The translations under genes were made by a program, and so were the position numbers. Below are positions 1 to 8,212 of a DNA stretch of 64,000 bases, piece after piece. Origin of the DNA: Shouchella oshimensis (lineage in GTDB: Bacteria > Bacillota > Bacilli > Bacillales > Bacillaceae_D). The notes below the pieces were generated by a model that saw only the letters and a list, made by a program, of their open reading frames with translations, did not search any database and had not been told where the DNA came from. The DNA is taken from positions 1,693,858 to 1,757,857 of the forward strand of contig NZ_KV917380.1 of the NCBI RefSeq assembly GCF_002019765.1, read 5' to 3'. Each line of letters begins with the position of its first letter. Positions within the stretch are counted from its first letter, which is position 1.

Positions 1-51
1 GAGAAAAAAGAATCCAAGATGAAATCTTGGTTTAAGACATTTTTTGATTAA
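1..51 (+). CDS. ftsA: Cell division protein FtsA, C-terminal end (partial)
   Basis: Only the last 16 codons are in the window. The frame reads EKKESKMKSWFKTFFD and then TAA at 49-51. An amphipathic, aromatic and lysine-rich tail is what the FtsA membrane-targeting helix looks like, and ftsA normally lies directly upstream of ftsZ in Bacillaceae. FtsA is an actin-like protein that tethers FtsZ filaments to the membrane at the division site. The call rests on this short tail plus position; the ATPase body lies outside the window. Confidence 0.75.
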   Translation, partial: EKKESKMKSWFKTFFD

Positions 52-93
52 TGAAGAGCAGCTGACTGCCAGTATGGTTAGGGGGACAACGAA

Positions 94-1203
94 ATGTTTG
101 ATTTTGAAATGGACATGGAACAATTAGCACAAATAAAAGTCATTGGATGTGGTGGCGGTGGTTCGAACGCTGTTAATCGAATGATTGAAAACGGACTACA
201 AGGCGTTGAATTCATCGCCGTTAATACAGATGCACAAGCACTACACCTATCAAAAGCTGAAAAGAAACTACAGCTAGGTGGAAAACTAACAAGAGGCCTA
301 GGTGCAGGTGCAAATCCTGATATCGGCAAAAAAGCGGCTGAAGAAAGTCGTGAACAGTTAGAAGAAGTCCTTGATGGGGCGGATATGGTCTTTATTACAG
401 CTGGAATGGGTGGAGGTACTGGAACAGGTGCTGCACCGGTGATCGCCGAAGTTGCAAAGGAAATTGGTGCACTAACGGTAGGTGTAGTCACACGACCATT
501 TACGTTTGAAGGGCGTAAGCGTCAAAATCAAGCGTTATCTGGTATCGTTGCATTAAAAGAAAAAGTCGACACGTTAATTGTTATACCAAACGACCGACTG
601 CTAGAGATTGTCGATAAAAATACGCCAATGCTAGAAGCGTTCCGTGAAGCGGATAACGTTCTTCGACAAGGTGTACAAGGAATTTCTGATTTAATTGCGA
701 CACCTGGATTGATTAACCTTGACTTTGCGGATGTTAAAACGGTGATGAGTGAAAAAGGTTCTGCTTTAATGGGGATTGGTGTAGCAACTGGTGAGAATCG
801 TGCTGCAGAAGCAGCAAAAAAAGCCATCTCTAGTCCATTGCTTGAAACATCCGTCGATGGTGCTCAAGGTGTGTTGATGAACATTACTGGTGGAACGAAC
901 TTAAGCCTTTACGAAGTGCATGAAGCCGCAGAAATTGTGTCTGAAGCTTGCGACGAAGAGGTTAATATGATTTTTGGATCTGTTATTAATGAGAATTTAA
1001 AAGACGAGATTGTCGTAACGGTTATTGCGACGGGCTTTGAAGAAGCAGAAAGAAAGCCACAGTCACGCCCGTCTGCTCAAAAGCCGACATCGTCAAAACC
1101 AGTTGAATCAAAATCAGTAGATTCAAAGCAAAAAGCCAATTCTGAAGAACAAACAGATACACTTGATATTCCAACGTTCCTCCGAAATAGAAGAAATCGA
1201 TAA
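94..1203 (+). CDS. ftsZ: Cell division GTPase FtsZ
   Basis: Tubulin-like GTPase that polymerises into the Z ring at midcell and recruits the divisome. The tubulin signature GGGTGTG lies at about residues 106-112, after an N-terminal glycine-rich nucleotide loop near residues 18-23. After a variable, charged linker (about 315-350) the protein ends in the conserved tail [10 protein letters not shown], which in this family binds FtsA, SepF and other partners. At 369 aa it is close to the usual length of about 380. The ATG at 94 follows a GGGGGA ribosome site and lies 42 bp after ftsA. A strong terminator follows, closing the ftsA-ftsZ unit. SepF, a known FtsZ partner, is encoded about 5 kb downstream. 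Confidence 0.98.
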   Translation: MFDFEMDMEQLAQIKVIGCGGGGSNAVNRMIENGLQGVEFIAVNTDAQALHLSKAEKKLQLGGKLTRGLGAGANPDIGKKAAEESREQLEEVLDGADMVFITAGMGGGTGTGAAPVIAEVAKEIGALTVGVVTRPFTFEGRKRQNQALSGIVALKEKVDTLIVIPNDRLLEIVDKNTPMLEAFREADNVLRQGVQGISDLIATPGLINLDFADVKTVMSEKGSALMGIGVATGENRAAEAAKKAISSPLLETSVDGAQGVLMNITGGTNLSLYEVHEAAEIVSEACDEEVNMIFGSVINENLKDEIVVTVIATGFEEAERKPQSRPSAQKPTSSKPVESKSVDSKQKANSEEQTDTLDIPTFLRNRRNR

Positions 1204-1207
1204 TGGA

Positions 1208-1250
1208 AAAGACCTGCTACCAGCTTTATACGGTAGTAGGTCTTTTTTTT
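1208..1250 (+). terminator. Rho-independent terminator after ftsZ
   Basis: An 11-bp stem (1211-1221 pairing with 1232-1242, one G-U pair) encloses a 10-nt loop and is followed by a run of eight or more T. It lies directly after the ftsZ stop and separates cell division transcription from the spoIIG promoter. Confidence 0.9.
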
Positions 1251-1286
1251 GTTTTTCTTTAAGGTGAAAAGAGAAAGGACAACGTT

Positions 1287-1361
1287 TGTCAAAAGCTTTC
1301 AAAATAACAGGCTTGTCTTTGCCATGAAATGACAGACTTCCTTCTTTCTATCTACTATACT
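1287..1361 (+). promoter_or_regulatory. Candidate spoIIG promoter with Spo0A box
   Basis: A TATACT -10 element lies at 1356-1361. The best -35-like hexamer, ATGACA at 1329-1334, is 21 bp upstream instead of the usual 17. In B. subtilis the spoIIG promoter is a known sigma-A promoter with an abnormally long spacer that needs phosphorylated Spo0A. A TGTCAAA at 1287-1293 differs by one base from the 0A box core TGTCGAA. The assignment is by analogy; promoter activity and Spo0A binding are inferred. Confidence 0.5.
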
Positions 1362-1389
1362 AAATTTTATTAATACAGGAGGAACGTTC

Positions 1390-2274
1390 ATGATCATCTA
1401 TCTAGACTTAATCTGGCTACTGAATCTAGGCATTGATTTTCTCCTTATTATTGGCACCGCTTTATTGTTAAAAAGAAAGAAAAACTATGTTCGTATAGGA
1501 ATGGCATCACTGGTTGCATCCCTTGTGGTTTTCTTTATGTTTACGCCTTACGTAACATTCTTTATGAACCCAATGGTAAAGTTTTTTTATTCTTGTATGA
1601 TTGTATTCATTGCGTTTGGATACATACGCTTTACTTATTTCGTACAAAATCTAGCAGGCTTCTTTTTTCTAACTTTTGTTACTGGCGGCGGGCTTTTTGC
1701 CATGCATTACTTTTTTCAAAGTGAATTAGATTTAACGAGTCATCTACCAGGGTTTGGTGGAAGTACGATTAGCTGGGCTCTAGTTCTGATTGGTTTTCCT
1801 CTCGTTTTTTGGTTTAGTAAACAACAAGTTGATACATTCAAGATAAAGAAAGTTCAAGCAAATGACATGGCAACAGTTGAAATTGTTATTGATGACTTTA
1901 GATTTGAGGCAAGGGGGCTAGTCGACACTGGAAACCAATTAAAAGACCCATTAACGAGAACACCTGTTATGATTATTGAAGCAGATCTTTTACATCCATT
2001 TCTTGGTAAGCAGCAAACAGATGACATGCTAACAATGTCAACAAAAGAAAATCATCCGTTTATGCATCGAATCCGATTAGTACCATTTAAGGCGGTTGGC
2101 CAAAAACAACCATACTTAACAGCTTTTAAACCGGATCAAGTAACGATCTATTATGACGGTGAACAATTTGTCACAAAGCGTGTGTTGTTAGGGCTGTATG
2201 GGGAAGCATTGTCGCCTGAAGGGCATTATCAAACGATTATTCACCCACAGCTTGTTATATCACAAGTAAGCTAA
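1390..2274 (+). CDS. spoIIGA: Sigma-E processing protease SpoIIGA
   Basis: Membrane-bound aspartic protease that cleaves the pro-sequence from pro-sigma-E in the mother cell after the forespore signal. The N-terminal half has about five hydrophobic segments (roughly residues 5-27, 36-55, 63-80, 84-105, 126-143). The C-terminal half is soluble and carries the catalytic aspartate in LVDTGN (D179). The length of 294 aa is slightly below the usual 309. The ATG at 1390 follows an AGGAGG site. Its stop codon overlaps the ribosome site of sigE, its substrate, so the protease and the pro-sigma factor are made from one message. Confidence 0.96.
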   Translation: MIIYLDLIWLLNLGIDFLLIIGTALLLKRKKNYVRIGMASLVASLVVFFMFTPYVTFFMNPMVKFFYSCMIVFIAFGYIRFTYFVQNLAGFFFLTFVTGGGLFAMHYFFQSELDLTSHLPGFGGSTISWALVLIGFPLVFWFSKQQVDTFKIKKVQANDMATVEIVIDDFRFEARGLVDTGNQLKDPLTRTPVMIIEADLLHPFLGKQQTDDMLTMSTKENHPFMHRIRLVPFKAVGQKQPYLTAFKPDQVTIYYDGEQFVTKRVLLGLYGEALSPEGHYQTIIHPQLVISQVS

Positions 2275-2284
2275 GGAGGACGCG

Positions 2285-2998
2285 ATGATAAAAATGAAAT
2301 GGAGATTGTTCATCTATCGCCTATTAAGAAAGTTTGGCTTAAAGGAAGATGAAATTTATTACATTGGTGGCAGTGAAGCCTTACCACCACCGTTATCAAA
2401 AGAAGAAGAGGCAGAGCTCCTACTAAAGCTACCGAGTGGTGATGAAGCTGTACGTTCGATTTTAATTGAACGTAATCTCCGCTTAGTCGTATACATCGCT
2501 AGAAAGTTTGAAAACACCGGAATTAATATAGAAGACTTGATTAGCATTGGTACTATCGGGCTAATTAAAGCCGTTAATACATTCAATCCTGAAAAGAAAA
2601 TTAAGTTAGCCACGTATGCCTCTCGCTGTATTGAAAATGAGATTCTTATGTATTTGCGTCGTAACAATAAGACGCGCTCAGAAGTGTCTTTTGACGAACC
2701 GTTAAATATTGATTGGGATGGGAATGAACTGTTGCTCTCTGATGTACTAGGAACAGAAGAGGACATCATTACGAAGGGGATAGAAGAAAGAGTTGATCGT
2801 CGATTGCTTGTCAAAGCTCTTCATACATTGTCAGACCGTGAGAAACAAATAATGGAACTACGTTTCGGCTTAACTGGAACAGAAGAAAAAACACAAAAAG
2901 ATGTCGCGGATATGCTGGGTATCTCGCAATCCTACATATCCCGTTTAGAAAAACGAATTATTAAACGACTGCAAAAAGAATTTAATAAAATGGTGTAG
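2285..2998 (+). CDS. sigE: RNA polymerase sporulation sigma factor sigma-E (precursor)
   Basis: Early mother-cell sigma factor. The first 27 or so residues form a basic amphipathic pro-sequence that keeps pro-sigma-E inactive at the membrane until SpoIIGA cuts near the DEIYYIGG segment. Regions 2.1-2.4 follow ([13 protein letters not shown], then [13 protein letters not shown]) and region 4.2 ([20 protein letters not shown]) makes the -35-binding helix-turn-helix. The 237-aa length matches the family. The ATG at 2285 follows AAGGAGG; an in-frame ATG at 2294 is less likely because it would shorten the pro-sequence. No strong terminator separates it from sigG, so read-through is likely. Confidence 0.97.
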   Translation: MIKMKWRLFIYRLLRKFGLKEDEIYYIGGSEALPPPLSKEEEAELLLKLPSGDEAVRSILIERNLRLVVYIARKFENTGINIEDLISIGTIGLIKAVNTFNPEKKIKLATYASRCIENEILMYLRRNNKTRSEVSFDEPLNIDWDGNELLLSDVLGTEEDIITKGIEERVDRRLLVKALHTLSDREKQIMELRFGLTGTEEKTQKDVADMLGISQSYISRLEKRIIKRLQKEFNKMV

Positions 2999-3080
2999 CG
3001 TAAAAAAATAATTTCTATTTTTTAGCAGTGTCGTGACAAGGGTAGTGTCTATTTTTAACAAATTTCTACTTCAACAGAGT

Positions 3081-3108
3081 GCATAAATTTTTTTCCCAGG
3101 GAGATACT
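3081..3108 (+). promoter_or_regulatory. Candidate sigma-F-type promoter of sigG
   Basis: GCATA at 3081-3085 and GGAGATACT at 3100-3108, 14 bp apart, resemble the forespore promoter pattern (a GYATA-like -35 and a GGNNANANT-like -10). In B. subtilis spoIIIG (sigG) is transcribed by sigma-F in the forespore. The predicted start would lie near 3115, about 30 nt before the TTG start codon. The match was made by eye and the spacer is at the short end. Confidence 0.4.
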
Positions 3109-3145
3109 TTTTTTGACATCATCTTCCGTCTAGGGGGTAAAGAAT

Positions 3146-3931
3146 TTGGCTCGAAATAAAGTAGAAATCTGTGGAGTAGATACATCCAAACTGCCGGTTT
3201 TAAAAAATATGGAGATGCGAGAATTATTTTCACAGCTCCAGTCTGGTTATGAGCCAGCAAGAGATACGTTAATAAATGGAAATCTTCGTTTAGTCCTTAG
3301 TGTCATTCAGCGCTTTAATAACCGTGGCGAGAACGTGGATGACTTATTTCAAGTCGGTTGTATTGGTTTAATGAAATCGATTGATAACTTCGATTTAAGT
3401 CAAAATGTTAAGTTTTCTACGTATGCAGTGCCAATGATTATTGGTGAGATACGCCGGTACTTAAGGGATAATAATCCTATTCGTGTATCACGTTCATTAA
3501 GAGATATTGCTTATAAAGCATTACAAGTTCGGGATCAGATGATGGCAGAAAAGAAACGTGAAAATGAACCAACTGTTCAAGAAATTGCAGCTGTATTAGA
3601 TGTGCCGAAAGAAGACATTGTTTTTGCGCTTGATGCGATTCAAGATCCTGTCTCGTTATTTGAACCGATTTACAACGATGGAGGAGATCCAATTTTTGTC
3701 ATGGATCAAATAAGTGATGAACGAAACAAGGATGTCAATTGGGTGGAAGAAATTGCACTTAAGGAAGCGATGGTTCGTTTAAATGACCGAGAAAAAGTCA
3801 TTTTAAATATGCGCTTCTTTCAAGGGAAAACGCAGATGGAAGTGGCAGATGAAATCGGTATATCTCAAGCACAAGTATCACGGCTTGAAAAAGGTGCTAT
3901 TCATCAGATGAATAAACATATTGAATCATGA
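3146..3931 (+). CDS. sigG: RNA polymerase sporulation sigma factor sigma-G
   Basis: Late forespore sigma factor that drives genes for spore DNA protection and germination. The N-terminus RNKVEICGVDTSKLPVLKN is a hallmark of SigG. Region 2 includes FQVGCIGLMKSIDNFD and VKFSTYAVPMIIGEIRR, and the C-terminal helix-turn-helix is QMEVADEIGISQAQVSRLEK. The 261-aa length is typical. Translation starts at TTG 3146 after a TAGGGGG ribosome site, with no better ATG nearby. The weak start codon may limit SigG output (inference). A strong terminator follows. It lies 147 bp after sigE, the same order as spoIIGA-sigE-sigG in other bacilli. Confidence 0.97.
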   Translation: MARNKVEICGVDTSKLPVLKNMEMRELFSQLQSGYEPARDTLINGNLRLVLSVIQRFNNRGENVDDLFQVGCIGLMKSIDNFDLSQNVKFSTYAVPMIIGEIRRYLRDNNPIRVSRSLRDIAYKALQVRDQMMAEKKRENEPTVQEIAAVLDVPKEDIVFALDAIQDPVSLFEPIYNDGGDPIFVMDQISDERNKDVNWVEEIALKEAMVRLNDREKVILNMRFFQGKTQMEVADEIGISQAQVSRLEKGAIHQMNKHIES

Positions 3932-3933
3932 TA

Positions 3934-3966
3934 AAAGCCGCTGTGTGCAACAGCGGCTTTTTTTTT
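3934..3966 (+). terminator. Rho-independent terminator after sigG
   Basis: A perfect 10-bp stem (AAAGCCGCTG at 3934-3943 with CAGCGGCTTT at 3951-3960), a 7-nt loop and a run of nine T follow the sigG stop by 2 nt. Confidence 0.92.
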
Positions 3967-4016
3967 CATAAAGTAATTATGGGTGCGCATATAGTGATTA
4001 GTGAGGAGGATGTACA

Positions 4017-4319
4017 ATGATGAAAATATCTGAGCTATCAGCTAAAGACATTGTTAACATGGAAAACGGTAAGCGGCTTGGCCATTTAAATGATTTAGAT
4101 ATTAATCTAGAAACAGGGAGAATTGAAGCCATTATCATATCAAATCAAGGAAAAATGATGACGTTTTTAGGAAATAGAGATGCAGGCGAAACCGTGATAC
4201 CTTGGAAAAATATAGTGAAAATTGGCTCTGATGTCATCCTAGTTGAGCTTCCAGAACGATACAAGCAATCTGTTCCTTCAGCTGAGCATGCAATGGAAAG
4301 AAAAGATCCCTATTCGTAA
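4017..4319 (+). CDS. ylmC: YlmC/YmxH family sporulation protein (PRC-barrel)
   Basis: A 100-aa protein of the PRC-barrel-like YlmC/YmxH group, widespread in spore formers and annotated as sporulation-linked. The biochemical role is not established. The visible core is GKRLGHLNDLDINLETGRIEAIII followed by the IPW and IKIGSDVILVEL strands, consistent with a small all-beta fold. No membrane segment or catalytic motif is seen. The ATG at 4017 lies 7 nt after GAGGAGG. It stands alone between the sigG terminator and the promoter region of the pgeF operon, as in B. subtilis. Confidence 0.88.
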   Translation: MMKISELSAKDIVNMENGKRLGHLNDLDINLETGRIEAIIISNQGKMMTFLGNRDAGETVIPWKNIVKIGSDVILVELPERYKQSVPSAEHAMERKDPYS

Positions 4320-4342
4320 ACATTTATTCTAGAGATTCATTA

Positions 4343-4351
4343 TGGTAAAAT
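4343..4351 (+). promoter_or_regulatory. Candidate extended -10 promoter of the pgeF-divIVA cluster
   Basis: TGGTAAAAT at 4343-4351 has the TGn extension and a good -10 hexamer. The -35 region (4323-4328, TTTATT) is weak. It lies about 30 bp before the pgeF ATG and would serve the tightly packed pgeF-ylmE-sepF-ylmG-ylmH genes, possibly reaching divIVA. Confidence 0.5.
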
Positions 4352-4383
4352 AAAGCGAGGAATACAAAAAGGAGCATGCAGAG

Positions 4384-5211
4384 ATGAAAGCAAACTGGCA
4401 GCGGTTGTCTGAACGAGTTGAATATGAAGAACAATTTAATGGATTAGACCAAAAGTTGTTTGCTGGCTTCACAACTCGTAATGGTGGCGTTAGCGAATTT
4501 CCTTATAAAACGTTAAACATGGGGTTTCATGTAGGAGACTCGGTTAATGCTGTGGTTCAAAATCGTGAACGCGTTGCCAAAGATGTAGGTTTTTCTCTTG
4601 ATTATTGGGTTGGATCTGAACAAGTACATGCTTCGGTTATTAAAGAAGTGACAAAGTCTGATCGAGGTCGAGGTGCACGATCTCTTTGTACCGCGATAAA
4701 CGAGACAGATGGACTTTACACAAGAGAAACGGATATATTGCTAACGAGTTTGTATGCTGATTGTGTCCCGCTTTATTTTTATTCACCTAAGAATCAGATC
4801 ATTGGTTTATGCCATGCTGGATGGAAAGGCACGGTTGATCAAATTGGACCCAAAATGGTGAAAGAATGGGTCGAGAAACACCACGTACAGATCACTGATA
4901 TCTATGTTCTCATTGGGCCGTGTATTTCACAACAAAAGTATGAAGTGGATCGTACGGTCATAGACCGAGTAGACGAACAATTGCCTTCGAACCATAAAGG
5001 GATTTATACACCTACTGGAACGGATCATTTTCAGCTTCATCTACCTGCGTTAAATCGCTATTTGCTCGAACAAGCAGGGGTTCTGTCTGCCCATATTATT
5101 GAATCAGATCGTTGTACATTTAGAGACAATGCTTTCTTTTCTCATCGACAAGACCAAGGAAAAACAGGTAGAATGATGAGTATGATTGGAATGAAGAAGG
5201 TGGTTGAATGA
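4384..5211 (+). CDS. pgeF: Laccase-domain purine nucleoside phosphorylase (YlmD/PgeF family)
   Basis: Member of the DUF152 (YfiH/YlmD) family, historically called polyphenol oxidase and now known to act on purine nucleosides; related proteins have also been linked to peptidoglycan editing. The zinc and active-site residues expected for the family are present: H82 in EQVHAS, C127 in YADCVPL and H144 in LCHAGWKG, plus the IGPCI motif near residue 178. The 275-aa length is normal. The ATG at 4384 follows AAAGGAG. Its last four bases overlap the start of ylmE. The cluster with sepF and divIVA is conserved in Bacillaceae, but the link to division is unproven. Confidence 0.9.
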   Translation: MKANWQRLSERVEYEEQFNGLDQKLFAGFTTRNGGVSEFPYKTLNMGFHVGDSVNAVVQNRERVAKDVGFSLDYWVGSEQVHASVIKEVTKSDRGRGARSLCTAINETDGLYTRETDILLTSLYADCVPLYFYSPKNQIIGLCHAGWKGTVDQIGPKMVKEWVEKHHVQITDIYVLIGPCISQQKYEVDRTVIDRVDEQLPSNHKGIYTPTGTDHFQLHLPALNRYLLEQAGVLSAHIIESDRCTFRDNAFFSHRQDQGKTGRMMSMIGMKKVVE

Positions 5212-5912
5212 TGAATGCAACGGTTGAAAAACAATATGACGCGTTAAAAAAGCGTATGGAGAGAGCTACGTCGAAAGTAGGAAGACGAGTAGAAGAGATT
5301 CATGTTATCGCTGTGACGAAATATGTATCCATTCAAACAGCGAATGAAGCCATTAAAGCAGGCATCTCTCATATTGGCGAGAATCGTCTAGAAGGATTGC
5401 TTGAGAAAAAAGCAGTTATTGGCGATGGCGCAACTTGGCACTTCATTGGTTCGCTTCAGTCGCGCAAAGTCAAAGATGTCATCGGACACATAAGTGTTCT
5501 TCATTCTCTTGATCGGTTAAGTTTGGCAAAAGAAGTGCAAAAGCGCTTAGTCGAACGAGAAAAGACACTTGACTGTTTCGTACAAGTTAATGTTTCAGGA
5601 GAAACGTCGAAAAGTGGACTAGCTCCAGAAGAAGTCGATTCGTTTATAAAGGCGTTGGCTGAATATGATCGTATCCGAGTAATCGGATTAATGACAATGG
5701 CACCGTATGCGGAAAATGCAGAAGAAACGCGTCCGCATTTTAAAGCCTTAAAACAACTGCAACAGCGTATTGCTGATAAAGAATATGTACACGCTCCTTG
5801 CACAGAGCTATCAATGGGCATGTCAAATGACTTTGAAGTGGCAGTAGAAGAAGGTGCAACGTATATTCGCATTGGAACCATTCTAGTAGGTAATGAGCAA
5901 GTGTCCGAATAA
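5208..5912 (+). CDS. ylmE: PLP homeostasis protein YlmE (YggS family)
   Basis: Single-domain pyridoxal-phosphate-binding TIM barrel of the YggS/PROSC family, which affects vitamin B6 and amino acid homeostasis without a known enzyme reaction. The Schiff-base lysine is K38 in VIAVTKYVS, and the phosphate-binding strand [16 protein letters not shown] with IRIGTILVG is at the C-terminal end. The 234-aa length is typical. It starts at ATG 5208, overlapping pgeF by four bases (ATGA); the next codon is also ATG. It is translationally coupled to pgeF and followed after 11 bp by sepF. Confidence 0.92.
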   Translation: MMNATVEKQYDALKKRMERATSKVGRRVEEIHVIAVTKYVSIQTANEAIKAGISHIGENRLEGLLEKKAVIGDGATWHFIGSLQSRKVKDVIGHISVLHSLDRLSLAKEVQKRLVEREKTLDCFVQVNVSGETSKSGLAPEEVDSFIKALAEYDRIRVIGLMTMAPYAENAEETRPHFKALKQLQQRIADKEYVHAPCTELSMGMSNDFEVAVEEGATYIRIGTILVGNEQVSE

Positions 5913-5923
5913 GGAGGATGGAA

Positions 5924-6364
5924 ATGGGCTTTAAGTCAAAGTTTAAAACTTACTTTAATTTAGATGACCATGTCGAAGAAGTCGAACGCTATGTCGATGA
6001 GCCGGAAAAAGAGGAGCGGGCGATGCCAAATCGTTTTCAAGGTAATGAAATAAAAGAAAAAGACGCGCAATCAAATATCGTTAGTTTAAAAAGTGTTCAG
6101 CAGCATGCGAAAATGACTCTCATTGAACCGCGTTCATATGATGAAAGTCAAGACATTGCCGATCAATTAAAAAACCGGAAAACAGTCGTTATTAATTTAC
6201 AAAGAATGGAACATGATCAAGCATTACGGGTAGTAGATTTTTTAAGTGGAACCGTATATGCTATTGGAGGAGACATCCAAAAAATCGGAGCAAGCATTTT
6301 TATTTGTGCACCGGATAATGTGGAAATATCAGGATCAATTAGTGATATTGCCAATCAATTGTGA
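5924..6364 (+). CDS. sepF: Cell division protein SepF
   Basis: FtsZ-associated protein that bundles FtsZ filaments and helps anchor the Z ring to the membrane. The N-terminus [13 protein letters not shown] is the amphipathic membrane helix, followed by an acidic linker and the SepF core (about residues 60-140; [33 protein letters not shown]). I chose ATG 5924, six bases after AAGGAGG, because an in-frame ATG at 5918 directly abuts that site. This gives 146 aa, close to the usual 150. It overlaps the region upstream of ylmG and shares the operon with ylmG and ylmH, as in most Gram-positives. Confidence 0.95.
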   Translation: MGFKSKFKTYFNLDDHVEEVERYVDEPEKEERAMPNRFQGNEIKEKDAQSNIVSLKSVQQHAKMTLIEPRSYDESQDIADQLKNRKTVVINLQRMEHDQALRVVDFLSGTVYAIGGDIQKIGASIFICAPDNVEISGSISDIANQL

Positions 6365-6390
6365 TTGATAAGGTAGGTGAGAACAGCAAG

Positions 6391-6672
6391 ATGGAATTGT
6401 TTGTGAATTTTATATTTAATGTAATTGGATATTTAGCGTTAGCATATCTTTTTGCAATGTTTATTTGGATAGTCATGTCTTTTGTAGGTGGAAGAGATTC
6501 AGCCTTTGGTGAATTCATAGGCAGTATTGTAGAACCATACTTATCTATTTTTAGAAATATTATCCCTCCAATAGGGATGATAGATTTATCACCACTGATT
6601 GCAATCTTTTTATTCAACATGGCACGACAGGGACTAAATCTCATACATGCTTGGGTTCTTTCGTTATTATAA
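6391..6672 (+). CDS. ylmG: YggT family membrane protein YlmG
   Basis: Small integral membrane protein of about 93 aa with two hydrophobic segments (about residues 5-25 and 65-87) separated by the conserved loop with EPYLSIFRNIIPPIGMIDLSP. The family is always near sepF in Gram-positives and cyanobacteria. Work in plastids and cyanobacteria links it to nucleoid or septum organisation; its role in bacilli is unknown. The ATG at 6391 is preceded by AGGTAGGTGAG. An upstream in-frame GTG at 6361 overlaps the sepF stop and is less likely. Confidence 0.9.
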   Translation: MELFVNFIFNVIGYLALAYLFAMFIWIVMSFVGGRDSAFGEFIGSIVEPYLSIFRNIIPPIGMIDLSPLIAIFLFNMARQGLNLIHAWVLSLL

Positions 6673-6685
6673 GGGAGGATTTGAG

Positions 6686-7447
6686 ATGTACGAACACTTT
6701 CGACCAGAAGAACGTCCTTTTATTGATCAAGTAAACGACCTAGTGGAGTCCGTCACCTTGTATCATCAAGAGCGGCTGACGGATTTTCTTGATCCCAGAC
6801 AACAAGACATTCTAGCTTCATTAATTGGTAAACATTCTGATTGTGAGCTACTTTTTAATGGTGGATCATCAGGTTGTGAGCGAAAAAGGGCGATTATAAG
6901 ACCGAGCTATTTAAGTGGTGAGGAACCAAAATGGGAGCTGGCTTTCTTAAAAGCAACGTTCTCCTCAAAATTTGTTACCCTTTCTCACCGAGATGTGCTT
7001 GGCGCCCTTATGAATAGCGGTTTAAAGCGTGAAAAGTTTGGAGACATTATTGTTCAGGAAGATTCGTTTACGTTTGCAACAGCTGTAGATACAGCAGTGT
7101 ATGTGCGTGCGACTCTTGACCAAGTTGGTAAAACATCCATTACACTTGAAGAAGCAGACATCTTTGAAGTGGAAGAAGAAAGTTGGCAAAGGGATCACGT
7201 ACTTGTATCATCATGGCGTTTAGATACGGTTCTTGCTGCAGTGTATCATCTCTCTCGTTCGAAAAGTGTCGAAGCGATTACAAAGGGATACGTTAAAGTC
7301 AATTGGAAGCCAATTGATCAGTCTTCGTACAGTTTGTCTGTTGGCGATTATCTCTCATTAAGAGGGTATGGTCGTGCAAAAGTATTAGAAGAAAATGGAC
7401 AAACGAAGAAAGATAAGGTACGTTTAACAGTAGGAAGAAAGAAGTAA
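6686..7447 (+). CDS. ylmH: S4-domain RNA-binding protein YlmH
   Basis: Ribosome-associated protein with an N-terminal mixed domain and a C-terminal S4 RNA-binding domain (about residues 170-250; SWRLDTVLAAVYHLSRSK and KVNWKPIDQS are the S4 strands). In B. subtilis YlmH acts in ribosome-associated quality control, in parallel to RqcP, on stalled 50S subunits. The ATG at 6686 follows AAGGGAGG; an upstream in-frame start at 6647 has no ribosome site and overlaps ylmG. That gives about 253 aa. The RQC elongation factor RqcH is encoded about 15 kb downstream. Confidence 0.92.
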   Translation: MYEHFRPEERPFIDQVNDLVESVTLYHQERLTDFLDPRQQDILASLIGKHSDCELLFNGGSSGCERKRAIIRPSYLSGEEPKWELAFLKATFSSKFVTLSHRDVLGALMNSGLKREKFGDIIVQEDSFTFATAVDTAVYVRATLDQVGKTSITLEEADIFEVEEESWQRDHVLVSSWRLDTVLAAVYHLSRSKSVEAITKGYVKVNWKPIDQSSYSLSVGDYLSLRGYGRAKVLEENGQTKKDKVRLTVGRKK

Positions 7448-7542
7448 TTCTGGTTTAGAGGCGAAATTTGTAGTTTTAAGAAGGTATTTTTCGGGGAATG
7501 TCGAATGAAGAAAAGAATCAGGATTTCATGGAGGTGGGACGG

Positions 7543-8067
7543 TTGCCATTAACACCGTTAGATATTCATAATAAGGAATTTACACGCTCGTTTCGTGGTT
7601 ATGATGAAGATGAGGTAAACGAATTTTTAGATCAAATTATTAAAGATTATGAAGCTGTTCTTCGAGAAAAGAAAGAATTGTTTGAGCAAGTCAATACGCA
7701 AGACGAAAAACTAGCTCATTTTCACAATATCGAGGAAACGTTAAATAAATCCATTATGGTGGCGCAAGAAGCGGCAGATGACTTACGTTCAAACGCGCAA
7801 AAAGAAGCGCAACTAATCGTTAAGGAATCAGAAAAGAACGCTAACCGTATTGTAAATGAAGCGCTTAGCAAATCAAGAAAAGTAATGATGGAAATGGAAG
7901 AGCTTAAAAAGCAAGCCTCCGTTTACAAAATGCGTTTTAAAATGTTAATTGAAGCGCAAATGGAAATGCTTCAAACCGATGACTGGGAACAATTTGCCGG
8001 AAGCGATGACGAATTCAATGAAGAAGAATTGTTGAAGGAATTTGAAGAGCAAGAAAGCAAATCATAA
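7543..8067 (+). CDS. divIVA: Cell division and polarity protein DivIVA
   Basis: Coiled-coil protein that binds negatively curved membranes at septa and poles and recruits division-site, chromosome-anchoring and sporulation partners. The start is TTG 7543, 8 nt after GGAGG; it gives the classical N-terminus MPLTPLDIHNKEFTRSFRGY. The membrane-binding F17 and R18 fall exactly where expected. An open frame extends upstream to ATG 7498 but would add 15 residues not found in the family. A heptad coiled coil runs from about 30 to 155 and the tail is acidic. 174 aa. A terminator follows, and the ileS gene usual at this spot is missing. Confidence 0.97.
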   Translation: MPLTPLDIHNKEFTRSFRGYDEDEVNEFLDQIIKDYEAVLREKKELFEQVNTQDEKLAHFHNIEETLNKSIMVAQEAADDLRSNAQKEAQLIVKESEKNANRIVNEALSKSRKVMMEMEELKKQASVYKMRFKMLIEAQMEMLQTDDWEQFAGSDDEFNEEELLKEFEEQESKS

Positions 8068-8096
8068 CGGTACATAAAAGCGTAGTAACGTTTAAG

Positions 8097-8144
8097 CAGA
8101 AGACGTCAGTGATAAACATGCCACTAAAGTCTTCTGTTTTTTTT
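8097..8144 (+). terminator. Rho-independent terminator after divIVA
   Basis: CAGAAGAC (8097-8104) pairs with GTCTTCTG (8129-8136), enclosing a 24-nt region that can form a short inner AGTG/CACT stem, followed by eight T. It closes the ylm-divIVA cluster. No T-box features (no AGGGTGGNACCGCG-like stretch) are seen where the ileS leader would be. Confidence 0.85.
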
Positions 8145-8212
8145 GTGATGGATTTATTTGCCGCTCAACCATTCTTAAAAATAGGTCATCCTAAGAAAAA
8201 GGAGTGATCTTA

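Noticed and set aside
78-491. 137-codon minus-strand frame overlapping ftsZ
   Set aside because: Proline- and alanine-rich translation antisense to a conserved gene; no start signals.
3967-4000. Possible sigma-G promoter before ylmC (TCATA, 17 bp, CATATAG)
   Set aside because: One mismatch in each element; too weak to list as a feature.
8068-8144. T-box leader where ileS would lie
   Set aside because: No specifier loop or T-box sequence; only a plain terminator is present.
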